Positions 39,970 to 48,999 of a DNA stretch of 48,999 nucleotides are shown piece after piece. The position numbers were made by a program, and so were the translations under genes. The notes beneath the pieces were generated by a model, which did no database searches, was not told the DNA's origin, and was given only the letters and a program-made list of their open reading frames with translations. The stretch comes from Aeromonas veronii (GTDB lineage: Bacteria > Pseudomonadota > Gammaproteobacteria > Enterobacterales > Aeromonadaceae), in the NCBI RefSeq assembly GCF_040215105.1, contig NZ_CP157875.1, positions 4,527,501 to 4,576,499 of the forward strand, read 5' to 3'. Position 1 is the first letter of the stretch, and each line of letters opens with the position of its first letter.

Positions 39970-41067
39970 ATGTCTGCTCTGTTCACCCCCTTTAGCCTCA
40001 AAGATGTGACCCTTCGCAACCGCATCGCCGTTCCCCCCATGTGCCAATACAGCGCCGAGGACGGGCTCGCCAACGAGTGGCATCTGTCCCACTACGCCAG
40101 TCTGGCCCGGGGTGGGGCGGGTCTGGTGATCGTCGAGGCGACCGCCGTCTCCCCCGAGGGGCGTATCAGCCCGGCCTGTCTGGGACTGTGGAACGATGAG
40201 CAGGCCGCCGAGCTGGCCAAAGTCGCCAGTGCCATCAAGGCGGCGGGGGCCGTTCCGGGGATCCAGATCGCCCATGCCGGTCGCAAGGCCAATGCCAACA
40301 AGCCCTGGGAAGGGGATGACCATATCGCCGCCGACGATCCCCGCAGCTGGGAGATCCTCTCGCCCTCCGCCATCCCCTTCGGCCACCACCTGCCCCGTGT
40401 GCCGAGGGCCATGACGCAGGATGATATCGCCAGGGTGCAGGCCGATTTTGCCGCAGCCGCCACACGGGCGCGGGAGGCCGGTTTCGAATGGCTGGAGCTG
40501 CACTTTGCCCACGGCTATCTGGCCCAGAGCTTCTTCTCGGTTCATGCCAACCGGCGCGAGGATGAGTACGGCGGTGACTGGCGCGGCCGTGGCCGCTTCC
40601 TGCTGGAAACCCTGGGGGCGGTGCGTGCGGTCTGGCCGGAGCGGCTGCCGCTGACCGCCCGCTTCGGGGTGATCGAATATGACGGCCGGGATGAGGAGAC
40701 GATGCAGGAGTCCATCGCCCTGGCCAAGGCCATGGGGGAGGGCGGGCTGGACATGCTGAGCGTCAGCATGGGCTTCTCCACCCCGGATGCCCAGATCCCC
40801 TGGGGACCGGCCTTCCTCGCGCCGATCGCCGGGCGGGTACGCCAGGAGACGGGCCTGCCGGTGGCCTCCTCCTGGGGCATCGACAATCCCCACAACGCCG
40901 AGGCGACGGTGGCGGATGGCTTGCTGGATCTGGTGATGATTGGTCGGGTGCATCTGGCCAATCCTCACTGGCCCTATCAGGCGGCCCTCGCCCTCGGCGT
41001 GGAGCGCCCCTCCTGGGTACTGCCCGCGCCCTATGCCCACTGGCTGGAGCGTTATCGCCCGAGCTGA
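39970..41067 (+). CDS. NADH:flavin oxidoreductase, Old Yellow Enzyme family (YqjM/NamA type)
   Basis: This 365-residue FMN enzyme reduces activated alkenes such as enones and possibly nitro compounds with NAD(P)H. Cys25 and Tyr27 in PPMCQYS are the thermophilic-like OYE signature that tunes FMN and closes the active site, and His178 and His181 in LHFAHGYL bind the substrate's carbonyl oxygen. NRREDEYGG is a further family motif. The start at 39970 has AGGAG nine bases ahead; an in-frame ATG 38 codons upstream would add an unrelated tail. A LysR regulator gene is convergent just downstream. Confidence 0.92.
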   Translation: MSALFTPFSLKDVTLRNRIAVPPMCQYSAEDGLANEWHLSHYASLARGGAGLVIVEATAVSPEGRISPACLGLWNDEQAAELAKVASAIKAAGAVPGIQIAHAGRKANANKPWEGDDHIAADDPRSWEILSPSAIPFGHHLPRVPRAMTQDDIARVQADFAAAATRAREAGFEWLELHFAHGYLAQSFFSVHANRREDEYGGDWRGRGRFLLETLGAVRAVWPERLPLTARFGVIEYDGRDEETMQESIALAKAMGEGGLDMLSVSMGFSTPDAQIPWGPAFLAPIAGRVRQETGLPVASSWGIDNPHNAEATVADGLLDLVMIGRVHLANPHWPYQAALALGVERPSWVLPAPYAHWLERYRPS

Positions 41068-41073
41068 TCTCGT

Positions 41074-41099
41074 AAAAAAGGCGCCATCGGCGCCTTTTT
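41074..41099. terminator. Bidirectional terminator between the oxidoreductase and lysR-type genes
   Basis: AAAAAAGGCGCC / GGCGCCTTTTT with a three-base loop has A- and T-tracts on both sides, suitable for both convergent genes. Confidence 0.88.
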
Positions 41100-41100
41100 G

Positions 41101-42003
41101 CTAGCTGGTCTGGCTGGTGGACAGCATCAGCGCCCGTAGCCAGCACTGGGCCGGATCCTTGTGGGTGCGTTCGTGCCAGGCCATCGACTTGGTGAAGCCG
41201 GGCACGGTGAGCGGGATCCTGAGCGTCGCCAATCCCTGTTCCCGGGAGATCAGGCGGCGCGGCATCATGGCCACCAGATCGCTGCTGCGCAGCACCTGCA
41301 TCAATATCAGGAAGCTCGGCACCGAGAGGGCCACCCTGCGCTCCCGCCCCAGGGCCGCCAGAGCCTGATCCGTCACCCCCTGCAACCCGCCACCGCTGTA
41401 GGAGACGAGGCCGTGATCCAGGGCGCAGAAGCTATCCAGCGACAGCTCTCCCTCCATCGTGACCGGGTGCCCTTCTCGCACCACACAGACGTACTCCTCC
41501 TGATAGAGGGGGCGCAGGTGCAGATTGTCCGGGGTGGACTCCGGGGTCATCAGGGCCAGATCCAGCTCCCCGCGTTCCAGCTGGTGGTAGACGGCGTTGT
41601 CATCGACGGGATGGGCGACGACCTGGATCCCCGGCGCCTGGCGGCGCAATTCCCGCAGGAAGGGGAGCAGGACGGCCTGCAAGCCGTAATCGGTGGCCGC
41701 CACCGACCAGCGCAGGGTGGCGGTGGCGGGATCGAACTCGGTGGGTTGCAGCATGAGCTGGATGTCCCCCAGCACCCGCTTGAGGGTCGGCGCCAGCTCC
41801 AGGGCGCGCTGGGTCGGCACCACGCCGCGGGCGGTGCGCACGAAGAGAGGATCGTCGAAGTTGTCCCGCAGCCGGGTGAGCATGCCGCTGACCGCTGGCT
41901 GGGTCAGGGAGAGGCGTGCGGCCGCCAGGGTCACGCTGCGCTCGTCGAGCAGGGCATCGAATGCCTTGAGCAGATTCAGATCCAGCTTGCGGATGTCAGT
42001 CAT
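41101..42003 (-). CDS. LysR-family transcriptional regulator
   Basis: The 300-residue regulator has the N-terminal helix-turn-helix (about 20-60: RSVTLAAARLSLTQPAVSGML, then PLFVRTARGVVPTQRA) and a two-lobed effector domain. The start is the ATG at 42003; an in-frame GTG two codons upstream is possible. No good ribosome binding site is visible for either. Its target is not known; the convergent oxidoreductase is a candidate only by position. Confidence 0.88.
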   Translation of the reverse strand: MTDIRKLDLNLLKAFDALLDERSVTLAAARLSLTQPAVSGMLTRLRDNFDDPLFVRTARGVVPTQRALELAPTLKRVLGDIQLMLQPTEFDPATATLRWSVAATDYGLQAVLLPFLRELRRQAPGIQVVAHPVDDNAVYHQLERGELDLALMTPESTPDNLHLRPLYQEEYVCVVREGHPVTMEGELSLDSFCALDHGLVSYSGGGLQGVTDQALAALGRERRVALSVPSFLILMQVLRSSDLVAMMPRRLISREQGLATLRIPLTVPGFTKSMAWHERTHKDPAQCWLRALMLSTSQTS

Positions 42004-42120
42004 GGCCACGCCGTGTGTGAGTGGGGATGGAGATCACCAGCCGGCCATCGATGGCCACCGATCCGGCAGCATCGATGACGGCTGAGTGTCTGTTTGGTGG
42101 ATATTTTTGCTTTGAATTTT

Positions 42121-43482
42121 CTATTTACCGATACAAAAACTGGAGAAAATGCGGCCAAGCAGATCGTCCGAGCTGAACTCGCCGGTGATCTCGGACAGGG
42201 ACTCCTGCGCCAGGCGCAACTCCTCGGCCACCAGCTCGCCGGCCACGAACACTTCCAGCTGCTCTTTCGCCACCAGCAGTCGCTCGGCGGCGCGCTCCAG
42301 CGCGTCCAGGTGGCGGCGGCGGGCCATGAAGCCCCCCTCGGTATTGCCCTGGAAGCCCATGCAGGCCTTGAGGTGCTCGCGCAGGGCGGGCAGCCCCAGT
42401 TCGGTCTTGGCGGAGATGCGGTAGACGGCGTGGCCCTGCTCCTGGCTCGGCGCCAGATCTTCGCCAGTCAGGTCAGCCTTGTTGCGCACCACGGTGAGGC
42501 CGATGTTTTTTGGCAACCGATCGACGAATTCCGGCCAGATATCGTGAGGGTCGACCGCATCCGTGGTGGTGCCGTCCACCATGAACAGCACCCGGTCGGC
42601 CTGCTCTATCTCGGCCCAGGCACGCTCGATGCCGATCTGCTCCACCTTGTCCTGGGTGTCCCGCAAGCCGGCGGTGTCGATGATGTGCAGCGGCATGCCG
42701 TCCAGGTGAATGTGCTCGCGCAGCACGTCGCGGGTGGTGCCGGCGATTTCGGTAACGATGGCGGATTCGCGTCCGGCCAGGGCGTTGAGCAGGCTCGACT
42801 TGCCGGCGTTGGGACGCCCGGCGATGACCACCTTCATCCCCTCCCGCAGCAGGGTACCCTGCTTGGCCTCGCCGCGCACGGCATCCAGCTCGGCCATGAT
42901 GGCGTAGAGATCGCCGGCCACCTTGCCGTCGGAGAGGAAATCTATCTCCTCGTCCGGGAAGTCGATGGCGGCCTCCACATAGATGCGCAGCCGGGTCACG
43001 TTCTCCACCAGCTGTTGCACCTTGCCGGAGAACTGGCCCTGCAGGGAGTGCATGGCGCTGCGGGCGGCCTGCTCGCTGGAGGCCTCGATAAGGTCGGCGA
43101 TGGCCTCGGCCTGGGCCAGATCCAGCTTGTCGTTGAGGAAGGCGCGCTCGCTGAACTCGCCCGGGCGGGCGGGGCGCAGTCCTTCAATCTGCAGGATGCG
43201 ACGGATCAGCATGTCCATGATGACGGGGCCGCCGTGACCCTGCAGCTCCAGCACGTCTTCGCCGGTGAAGCTGTTGGGAGCCTTGAACAGCAAGGCGATG
43301 CCCTGATCCAGCGGCTGCCCCTGTTCGTCGTTGAACGGCAGGTATTCGGCGTAACGTACCCGCGGCAGTCTGCCGAGCACAATCTCGGCGACGCGCTCGG
43401 CGGCGGGGCCGGAGACCCGGACTATGCCGACGCCACCCCGGCCGGGGGCGGTGGCCTGGGCCACTATGGTATCTGTTGTCAT
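42121..43482 (-). CDS. mnmE: tRNA modification GTPase MnmE (TrmE)
   Basis: MnmE is the GTPase partner of MnmG in wobble uridine modification. The 453-residue protein has the N-terminal formyl-THF-binding domain ([21 protein letters not shown]), a central helical domain and an inserted G domain with [19 protein letters not shown] and NKAD. The C-terminal Cys-x-Gly-Lys motif (FCIGK) is intact. The open frame extends more than 100 codons upstream, but that part overlaps yidC antisense and is not protein-like, so the ATG at 43482 is used. Confidence 0.97.
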   Translation of the reverse strand: MTTDTIVAQATAPGRGGVGIVRVSGPAAERVAEIVLGRLPRVRYAEYLPFNDEQGQPLDQGIALLFKAPNSFTGEDVLELQGHGGPVIMDMLIRRILQIEGLRPARPGEFSERAFLNDKLDLAQAEAIADLIEASSEQAARSAMHSLQGQFSGKVQQLVENVTRLRIYVEAAIDFPDEEIDFLSDGKVAGDLYAIMAELDAVRGEAKQGTLLREGMKVVIAGRPNAGKSSLLNALAGRESAIVTEIAGTTRDVLREHIHLDGMPLHIIDTAGLRDTQDKVEQIGIERAWAEIEQADRVLFMVDGTTTDAVDPHDIWPEFVDRLPKNIGLTVVRNKADLTGEDLAPSQEQGHAVYRISAKTELGLPALREHLKACMGFQGNTEGGFMARRRHLDALERAAERLLVAKEQLEVFVAGELVAEELRLAQESLSEITGEFSSDDLLGRIFSSFCIGK

Positions 43483-43535
43483 CTTGCTGGACTCGCTGAT
43501 TGACTGTCTTGGTAAAAATAGTGCGGACATTGTAA

Positions 43536-43567
43536 TAAAAAAGGCGGCCCGAAGGCCGCCTCTTTTG
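43536..43567. terminator. Terminator between yidC and mnmE
   Basis: AGGCGGCC / GGCCGCCT with a short loop is flanked by A-rich and T-rich stretches. It ends the yidC transcript, read leftward, before mnmE. Confidence 0.85.
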
Positions 43568-43592
43568 TCATCACGGGAAGATTGGCTGCATA

Positions 43593-45239
43593 TCAGTTGC
43601 GTGAGTGCAGGCCTTTCTTCTCCAGCTGACGATAGATGATGGTCTGCTGGATGATGGAGATGACGTTGCTCACCAGCCAGTACAGGGTCAGACCAGCCGG
43701 GAACCAGAGGAACATGAAGGTGAAGATGATCGGCATGAACTGCATCACCTTCTGCTGCATCGGGTCCGTGATGGTGGTCGGGCTCATCTTCTGCAGGTAC
43801 CACATGGAAGCACCCATGAGGATCGGCAGCACGAAGAAGGGGTCCTTCACCGACAGGTCGGTGATCCACAGGGCGAACGGCGCATGGCGCAGCTCAACCG
43901 ACTCCATCAGCGCCCAGTAGAGGGCGATGAAGATGGGCATCTGTACCAGGATCGGCAGACAGCCACCGAGCGGGTTGACCTTCTCCTTCTTGTACAGCTC
44001 CATCATGCCCTGGGACATCTTCTGGCGATCGTCACCGAAGCGTTCCTTGAGCGCCGCCAGCTTGGGCTGCAGCATGCGCATCTTGGCCATGGAGGTGTAC
44101 TGGGCCTTGGTCAGCGGGAACATGATGCCGCGCACCAGCAGGGTCAGCATGATGATGGCCAGACCCCAGTTCTGGACGAAGCCGTGGAACACGGTCAGCA
44201 GCCAGTGCAGCGGTTGGGCGATGAACCAGAGCCAGCCGTAGTCGACGGTCAGGTCCAGGTGGTTTGCCACCTTGGCCATCTGGTCTTGCAGCTTGGGACC
44301 GATCCACAGCTGGCTGGTCACTTCGGCCTGCTGGCCAGCGGCGACGTCAACCTGCGGTGCCTTGTAGCCGATGATGGCCTGATCCTTGCCCTGGATGACA
44401 CGGCTGTAGAAGCTGTTGTTATCGTTGGCATTAGGGGCCCAGGCGGAGACGAAGTAGTGCTGCAGCATGGCGACCCAACCACCCTTGGTGGTCTTGTTCA
44501 GGTCGGCGTCCTGCATCTCGCTGAAGGTGTACTTCTTGTAGCGGGTGTCTTCGCTGGAGAAGGCGCCACCACGGTAGGCACTGGCCACCATGGCATGACC
44601 TTCCTGATCCTTCGGCGTGGTCATGGTCTGCTTCAGCTGACCATAGAACTGCACCTGAACCGGCTCGGCAGACTTGTTGTCAATCTTGTAGTCGACGCCG
44701 ACGGCGTAGTCGCCGCGCTTGAGCACGAAGCGCTTGGTGAAGACCACACCCTTGCTGTCGGTCCAGGTCATGGGAACCACGACCTGATCCTGACCGTCGG
44801 CCAGCTGGTAGCTGGTCTCGGCGGCTTCATAGGTGGGGCGACCTTCTGGCTGGCTGTCCGGACCGTTGCGACCCACCAGGCCGCTCTGGGCGACGTAGAT
44901 GTGTGCCGGTTGGCTGGTCAGCAGGGTGAAGGGCTGATCCTTGCCTTCTTCCAGCTTGTGGGCCAGCAGCTCGGCAGCGACGATATCACCGCCCTGGGTA
45001 TCCAGGGTCAGCTTGAGCACGTCGGAAGTGACGGTGATCAGCTTGCGTGCGGCGGTGGCGTTGGCTTGCTCGGAAACCTGAGGAATATCACCGGTCTGAC
45101 CGGCTTCAGGTACGAAATGTTCGGTTTGGGCCACGGTCGTCGGGGCCGGCTTCGGAGCCTTGTCAGACTCCCACTGTTGCCAGAGCAAGAAGCTCACGAA
45201 CAGCAAACCGATCAGAAGTAAATTGCGTTGTGATTCCAT
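43593..45239 (-). CDS. yidC: Membrane protein insertase YidC
   Basis: YidC inserts and folds inner-membrane proteins, alone or with SecYEG; F0 subunit c, encoded in this window, is a classic substrate. The 548-residue protein has an N-terminal helix ([18 protein letters not shown]), a large periplasmic beta-domain to about 340 and five C-terminal helices. The conserved membrane-groove arginine lies in [11 protein letters not shown]. It lies five bases after yidD. Confidence 0.98.
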   Translation of the reverse strand: MESQRNLLLIGLLFVSFLLWQQWESDKAPKPAPTTVAQTEHFVPEAGQTGDIPQVSEQANATAARKLITVTSDVLKLTLDTQGGDIVAAELLAHKLEEGKDQPFTLLTSQPAHIYVAQSGLVGRNGPDSQPEGRPTYEAAETSYQLADGQDQVVVPMTWTDSKGVVFTKRFVLKRGDYAVGVDYKIDNKSAEPVQVQFYGQLKQTMTTPKDQEGHAMVASAYRGGAFSSEDTRYKKYTFSEMQDADLNKTTKGGWVAMLQHYFVSAWAPNANDNNSFYSRVIQGKDQAIIGYKAPQVDVAAGQQAEVTSQLWIGPKLQDQMAKVANHLDLTVDYGWLWFIAQPLHWLLTVFHGFVQNWGLAIIMLTLLVRGIMFPLTKAQYTSMAKMRMLQPKLAALKERFGDDRQKMSQGMMELYKKEKVNPLGGCLPILVQMPIFIALYWALMESVELRHAPFALWITDLSVKDPFFVLPILMGASMWYLQKMSPTTITDPMQQKVMQFMPIIFTFMFLWFPAGLTLYWLVSNVISIIQQTIIYRQLEKKGLHSRN

Positions 45240-45244
45240 AGTCT

Positions 45245-45493
45245 TCAGTTTCTTCGCTTTGGTTGCGGAACCGGGTCATAACCACCCTCGGATAAGGGAT
45301 GGCATTTTAATAGACGTTTGCTAGCTAACCAAACGCCTTTTATGAAACCGTGAAGTCGGATTGCTTCTATCGCAAATTGGGAACAAGTCGGAGTGAAACG
45401 GCAGCGCGGCCCAAGCAGGGGACTAATGATTAGCTGATACAGGCGTATCAGTTTGATGGCTACCCATTGCAACGGCGTGACAGAGTGCGCCAT
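45245..45493 (-). CDS. yidD: Membrane protein insertion efficiency factor YidD
   Basis: The 82-residue YidD shows the family core [20 protein letters not shown] and [13 protein letters not shown] with its conserved cysteines. It has an amphipathic N-terminus and helps YidC insertion. Its start lies 34 bases inside rnpA, an overlap known from other bacteria, so the two are co-translated. Confidence 0.95.
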   Translation of the reverse strand: MAHSVTPLQWVAIKLIRLYQLIISPLLGPRCRFTPTCSQFAIEAIRLHGFIKGVWLASKRLLKCHPLSEGGYDPVPQPKRRN

Positions 45494-45819
45494 AGCTTTT
45501 CCAGTAACTTGAACAGCTCCTCGTTATCCATCTCTTTGACGCCAGCCTTGGCGATCACGACGATGTCGATAGCGGGCAGGTTGGTTTGATTGAGACGAAA
45601 ACTTTCCCGCACCACTCGTTTGACACGGTTACGCCAGACGGCACGCTTGAGCGCTTTTTTGGGCACTGCGAGGCCAAGACGGGGGTGTTCGAGGGAATTG
45701 GGGCAAGCAAGAAGCGTAATTTGCGGAGAAGCGGCCCGGACAGGCTCGGCGAAAACGCGTTTGAAGTGTTCGGGAGTTAACAGACGTAACTCCCGAGAGA
45801 AGGTGTGCTGGGTAGGCAT
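45460..45819 (-). CDS. rnpA: Ribonuclease P protein component
   Basis: The 119-residue protein subunit of RNase P supports 5' processing of tRNAs by the catalytic RNA. It carries the RNR signature [16 protein letters not shown] and the aromatic-rich N-terminus ([17 protein letters not shown]). The start shares one base with the rpmH stop (TAATG), so translation is probably coupled. Confidence 0.97.
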   Translation of the reverse strand: MPTQHTFSRELRLLTPEHFKRVFAEPVRAASPQITLLACPNSLEHPRLGLAVPKKALKRAVWRNRVKRVVRESFRLNQTNLPAIDIVVIAKAGVKEMDNEELFKLLEKLWRTLSRRCNG

Positions 45820-45953
45820 TAGACTACCAGGCGGGCACGACCCTTGGCACGACGAGCGGCCAGAACTTTGCGACCGTTGGCAGTAGCCATGCGAGCGCGG
45901 AAACCGTGAGAGCGCTTGCGCTTCAGGTTGGACGGTTGAAAAGTACGTTTCAT
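45819..45953 (-). CDS. rpmH: 50S ribosomal protein L34
   Basis: A short gene of 44 codons starting [20 protein letters not shown] and ending in a basic tail, the whole length of L34. The very high Arg/Lys content and the motif match the family throughout. It heads the rpmH-rnpA-yidD-yidC block. Confidence 0.98.
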   Translation of the reverse strand: MKRTFQPSNLKRKRSHGFRARMATANGRKVLAARRAKGRARLVV

Positions 45954-46152
45954 GATTCGATTCCGTATTTCTGTACAGTTTTGATTGTCACACTTAGCCG
46001 ACGCGCCAGCTATAGCGTGTGACGACTAGCAAAAGAGGCCGAATTCTAAACAGAGTTCAGCTTCTCGTCAATCCGCCGTATCCCCTCATCTTGCCCTGAC
46101 TCCCGAAAGAGACAGTGAAAGCCGACAGGATCCGAAGGATCAAGGGCCCCGA
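45954..46152. other. rpmH leader region
   Basis: About 200 bases between the rpmH start and its likely promoter. No gene is seen. The long leader is in keeping with leaders found upstream of rpmH in other gammaproteobacteria. Confidence 0.4.
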
Positions 46153-46180
46153 ATTATACTGGCTACCCGGGGTTAAACAA
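46153..46180 (-). promoter_or_regulatory. Sigma-70 promoter of the rpmH operon
   Basis: On the minus strand TTGTTT and a perfect TATAAT are separated by 16 bases, about 200 bases upstream of rpmH. Confidence 0.65.
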
Positions 46181-46191
46181 GGATCCTCCAA

Positions 46192-46216
46192 TAAAAAAGG
46201 CGGCAGAGCCGCCAAA
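46192..46216 (-). terminator. Terminator of the amino acid ABC transporter operon
   Basis: On the minus strand GGCGGC-TCT-GCCGCC is followed by six Ts. It lies seven bases after the ATPase gene stop. Confidence 0.9.
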
Positions 46217-46223
46217 GAGAGAG

Positions 46224-46958
46224 CTAGTTAATCACTTTCCGCAAGAACTCCCGGGTACGGGGATCCTTGGGATCGACCAATATCTGGCTCGGCGGGCCCT
46301 GTTCCACGATCCTGCCCCCCTCCATGAAGATCACCCGATCGGCGACATCACGGGCAAATTCGATCTCGTGGGTCACCACCACCATGGTCTGGTGCTGGCG
46401 CGCGAGTTGTTTCATCAGACCCAGCACTTCGTCGACCCACTCGGGATCCAGTGCCGAGGTCGGCTCATCGAACAGGATCACCTTGGAGTGGGCCGCCATG
46501 GCGCGGCCGATGCCGACCCGCTGCTGCTGTCCGCCGGAGAGGGACGCCGGATAGGCATCCTGCTTGTCGGCGAGGCCGATGTCCTTGAGGATGCCGAGCG
46601 CGGTGGCACGAGCCTCCGCCTTGGGCTGTTTCCAGACGGTGATCAGCCCCTCTGCGATGTTGTCCAGCGCCGTCTTGTTGGCAAACAGGGCATAGTTCTG
46701 GAACACGAAGGAGGCGCGCTTGCGCAGCTCGATGGCCTGCTGATCGCTGGCCTTGGCCAGATTCAGCTGCAGATCGTCGATGGCAAGCTGGCCCGCATCC
46801 GGAGTCTCCAGCAGGTTGAGGCAGCGCAGCAGGGTGGATTTGCCCGTCCCCGAGGGGCCGATAATGACGACTATCTCCCCCTGCTTGACCTCCAGATCGA
46901 TGCCGTTGAGCACCTGGTTGCCGTGAAAGGCCTTGGAAAGGCCGGTGAGTTTTATCAT
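46224..46958 (-). CDS. Polar amino acid ABC importer, ATP-binding protein
   Basis: A 244-residue GlnQ/HisP-type ATPase. Walker A is [15 protein letters not shown], the signature is [15 protein letters not shown], Walker B is [13 protein letters not shown] and the H-loop is VVTHEI. It drives uptake with the permease encoded 12 bases upstream. The last gene of a three-gene operon. The same three-gene set lies beside dnaA in Vibrio, so the location is shared. Confidence 0.95.
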   Translation of the reverse strand: MIKLTGLSKAFHGNQVLNGIDLEVKQGEIVVIIGPSGTGKSTLLRCLNLLETPDAGQLAIDDLQLNLAKASDQQAIELRKRASFVFQNYALFANKTALDNIAEGLITVWKQPKAEARATALGILKDIGLADKQDAYPASLSGGQQQRVGIGRAMAAHSKVILFDEPTSALDPEWVDEVLGLMKQLARQHQTMVVVTHEIEFARDVADRVIFMEGGRIVEQGPPSQILVDPKDPRTREFLRKVIN

Positions 46959-46970
46959 GGCAGCTCTCCT

Positions 46971-47639
46971 TTAATAGGCACGGTTCAGGCGCACTTCCAG
47001 CAGGTGCTGCAAGCGGGTGAAGAAGATGACCACCACCCAGTAGATCAGCGCCACCGCCATGAAGCTCTCGAAGAACTTGAACGAAGAGGCGGCTTCCATC
47101 TGGGCCTTGCCCATGATCTCCGCGACACCCAGGGTGAACGCCAGGGAGGTGCTCTTGATCATGTCGATGAAGTAGTTCATCAGCGATGGCGTCGCGATGC
47201 GGGCCGCCTGGGGCAGAATGATCCGCTGCATCGCCTGCAGCCGGCTCATGCCGATGCTGAGGGCAGCTTCCATCTGGCTCTTGTGGATGCCCAGGATGGC
47301 GGCCCGGATCGACTCGGCCATGTAGGCGGCAAAGTGCAGGGTCAGACCGACGATGGCGGCGGTGAAGGCATCCATTCCCACGAAGATGGGGAAGAGTTGC
47401 GGCAGGCCGTAATAGAGCAGGAACAGCTGGACGAGCAGGGGAGTCCCCCGGAAGAAGGAGATATACAGCATCGCCAGCCAGTGAAGTGCAGGAACGCGAA
47501 ACACTCGTACTATCGCCAACATGAGCGACAGTACGAGTGACAATACGAATCCCCACAGAGCCATTTCCATCGTGGTGCCCAGGTATTTGAGCAGGATGGG
47601 AAACAGCCCTAGCGTGTACTCGAGGTCAAATTCCATCAT
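46971..47639 (-). CDS. Polar amino acid ABC importer, permease
   Basis: The 222-residue HisM/GlnP-type permease has about five membrane helices. The coupling-helix region near ESIRAAILGIHKSQMEAALS and the PQAARIATPSLMNYF motif are typical of the family. It ends 12 bases before the ATPase gene and starts next to the binding-protein stop. Confidence 0.94.
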   Translation of the reverse strand: MMEFDLEYTLGLFPILLKYLGTTMEMALWGFVLSLVLSLMLAIVRVFRVPALHWLAMLYISFFRGTPLLVQLFLLYYGLPQLFPIFVGMDAFTAAIVGLTLHFAAYMAESIRAAILGIHKSQMEAALSIGMSRLQAMQRIILPQAARIATPSLMNYFIDMIKSTSLAFTLGVAEIMGKAQMEAASSFKFFESFMAVALIYWVVVIFFTRLQHLLEVRLNRAY

Positions 47640-48398
47640 TTATTTGCTGGTGATGTCCGCTGCGAACCATTTTTCGGAGATCTTGGTCAGGGAGCCGTCT
47701 TTGCGCATGGCGGTCAGGGCGTCGTCGACCTTCTTCAGCAGCGCCTGCTTCTCCGGAGTCTTCAGGAAGGGCAGGGCGTTTTCGATGGTTTCGAACGGTG
47801 CGCCAGCCTGTTGCAGCGGCAGCTTGGATTCCTTGATCAGCTGGGCGGTGGAGACGCGGTCCATCACGAAGGCATCGATACGACCGAGAGCCACATCTTG
47901 CTCGAAGGCGGAGTCATAGGTGCGGATATCGATCTTTTTCTCGGGATCGTTCTTGCGCAGCAGCTCTTCGAAGTTGGAACCGAGGTTGACTGCCACCTTC
48001 TTGCCGGCCAGATCCTTGAAGCCGTTGATGGTGCTGTTGCCCTTGCGAACCACGATCTGGGCGCCGTCATACACATAAGGCTGGGAGAAGTCGTACTTGG
48101 CCTTGCGCTCGTCGGTGATGGTGATCTGGTTGGAAATGGTGTCGACGCGGCCGGTTTCCAGCATGCCGAACAGGCCGGAGAAGCTGGCGGTGACGAACTC
48201 TACCTTGTAACCGGTGCGCTCACCGATCTGGTTCCACATGTCCACCTCGAAGCCCTGCAGCTTGTCTTGTTTGACGAAGGTGAACGGGAAATATTTGCCG
48301 GACATGCCGACCTTGATGGTTTCCTGGGCGATGGCCTGACCGGACAGGGTGGCCAGCAGAATGGCGGCGCCGGAAATCAGCTTGATTGTGGTTTTCAT
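47640..48398 (-). CDS. Polar amino acid ABC importer, periplasmic binding protein
   Basis: The 252-residue protein has a signal peptide (about 1-24, ending AIA) and a family 3 binding-protein fold: KVGMSGKYFPFTFVKQDKLQ, GFEVDMWNQIGERTG, and DTISNQITITDERKAKYDFS. The sequence is closest in style to cystine/polar amino acid binding proteins, but the ligand is not certain. It is the first gene of the operon, starting upstream of the permease with no gap. Confidence 0.93.
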   Translation of the reverse strand: MKTTIKLISGAAILLATLSGQAIAQETIKVGMSGKYFPFTFVKQDKLQGFEVDMWNQIGERTGYKVEFVTASFSGLFGMLETGRVDTISNQITITDERKAKYDFSQPYVYDGAQIVVRKGNSTINGFKDLAGKKVAVNLGSNFEELLRKNDPEKKIDIRTYDSAFEQDVALGRIDAFVMDRVSTAQLIKESKLPLQQAGAPFETIENALPFLKTPEKQALLKKVDDALTAMRKDGSLTKISEKWFAADITSK

Positions 48399-48708
48399 GG
48401 GGATTCCTCTCTCTGTAGTTCTGTATTTTTAGTTGTAATCACGGGTCGGCGCTGATGTTATTGGAATAAAATATAAAGAATAAATGATATTTGGTTATAT
48501 AAAATAACCACTACCGCATCGATTCATTCTGTCCACATCGCAGGCCAAGGGCTGTGGGTAACTTTGGGGATGAATGTCGATCCTGGGTCGCTGGATCCTT
48601 GAAAGTCAAGGATCTTATTTGCTGGATCCTGCTGGCGGCAACTGGAGATCCAGCCGTTAAAAACGTAGAATAGTCGGTCTTTACTTAATCAATTGACGGG
48701 AGTCTAGA
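48399..48708. promoter_or_regulatory. Divergent promoter region of dnaA and the amino acid ABC operon
   Basis: No gene is seen in these 310 bases. The first part is AT-rich and should hold the ABC operon promoter. A DnaA-box-like TGTGGGTAA lies near 48553-48561. Five GATC sites crowd 48588-48650, and a TAGAAT at 48666-48671 is a possible dnaA -10 box. This fits a dnaA promoter that is autoregulated and subject to Dam/SeqA control. Confidence 0.6.
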
Positions 48709-48999
48709 GTGACTGCTTCGCTATGGCAGCAGTGCCTTAACCGGCTGCAAGATGAGTTGCCCTCGGCAGAATTCAGCATGTGGATCCGGCCGCTTCAAGC
48801 GGAGTTGAGTGACAATACTCTGACCCTGTATGCACCGAATCGCTTCGTCCTGGACTGGGTACGCGACAAGTACCTGCTTCGGGTCAACGGCATCATCAAT
48901 GAGCTGTGCGGTGCGGATGCTCCCACCCTGCGTTTCGACATCGGTAATCGTCCCCACCCCGTCGCGGTCGCCAGAGCGCCGGCGCGCGGTGCCGAGCCT
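48709..48999 (+). CDS. dnaA: Chromosomal replication initiator DnaA, N-terminal part (cut by window edge)
   Basis: The first 97 codons of dnaA, starting with GTG. The N-terminal domain I is clear: [29 protein letters not shown] and [17 protein letters not shown] are the DnaB- and DiaA-contacting segments. Domain II begins at about residue 80 with a proline/alanine-rich stretch. The ATPase and DNA-binding domains lie outside the window. A GGGAG is about ten bases before the GTG. Confidence 0.97.
   Translation, partial: MTASLWQQCLNRLQDELPSAEFSMWIRPLQAELSDNTLTLYAPNRFVLDWVRDKYLLRVNGIINELCGADAPTLRFDIGNRPHPVAVARAPARGAEP

Noticed and set aside
43483..43869. Upstream extension of the mnmE reading frame
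   Set aside because: The extension reads antisense through yidC, is His/Asp-rich and is followed by the conserved MnmE start at 43482.

Overview
The window is about 49 kb of a GC-rich gammaproteobacterial chromosome around the replication origin. It most likely comes from Aeromonas. The gene order mnmG-oriC-mioC, the parAB-atp block and the dnaA / amino-acid ABC / rpmH-rnpA-yidD-yidC-mnmE block fit the Aeromonas/Vibrio group. The pairing of a CreBC (BlrAB)-type two-component system with an OXA-12/AmpS-like class D beta-lactamase and creD, and an AhyR-like LuxR protein, point to Aeromonas. The species cannot be fixed from the sequence alone.

Layout, left to right. (1) 1-3240: a Fur-box-led, leftward TonB2-type energy transduction operon (DUF3450 protein, TtpC, ExbB2, ExbD2, TonB2; the last is cut by the window edge). 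(2) 3377-4240: a divergent LuxR-type quorum-sensing regulator without a neighbouring synthase. (3) 4255-9842: a very large hybrid sensor kinase and an HD-GYP response regulator. (4) 10047-12720: glmS and a DeoR-family regulator with paired operator-like palindromes. (5) 12841-17358: creB, creC, the class D beta-lactamase and creD, with a perfect cre/blr tag before creD. (6) 17409-25752: glmU and the complete atpIBEFHAGDC operon. (7) 25961-30233: parB, parA, rsmG, mnmG. (8) About 30350-30670: oriC, very rich in GATC, then mioC with DnaA boxes upstream. (9) 31573-39115: a hydroxamate-type siderophore locus with an outer-membrane receptor, a cyclic-peptide-type ABC exporter and FhuC, FhuD and FhuB. 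(10) 39180-42003: an SRPBCC protein, an Old Yellow Enzyme oxidoreductase and a LysR regulator. (11) 42121-45953: mnmE, yidC, yidD, rnpA, rpmH. (12) 46224-48398: a polar amino acid ABC importer. (13) 48709 to the end: the start of dnaA.

How it works together. The housekeeping genes cover replication initiation (oriC, dnaA), origin segregation (parAB), ATP synthesis, tRNA U34 modification (mnmG, mnmE), rRNA methylation (rsmG), membrane protein insertion (yidC, yidD), RNase P and UDP-GlcNAc synthesis (glmS, glmU). The accessory genes are mostly iron uptake (the TonB2 system can energise the siderophore receptor) and envelope or beta-lactam sensing, plus quorum-sensing and cyclic-di-GMP signalling proteins.

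The points most worth a second look are the LuxR solo with a long hairpin against its ribosome binding site, the siderophore uptake locus that carries its own peptide-type exporter but no biosynthesis genes, and the pair of near-identical operators in and before the DeoR gene. No tRNA or rRNA gene, insertion sequence, prophage or CRISPR array was seen.
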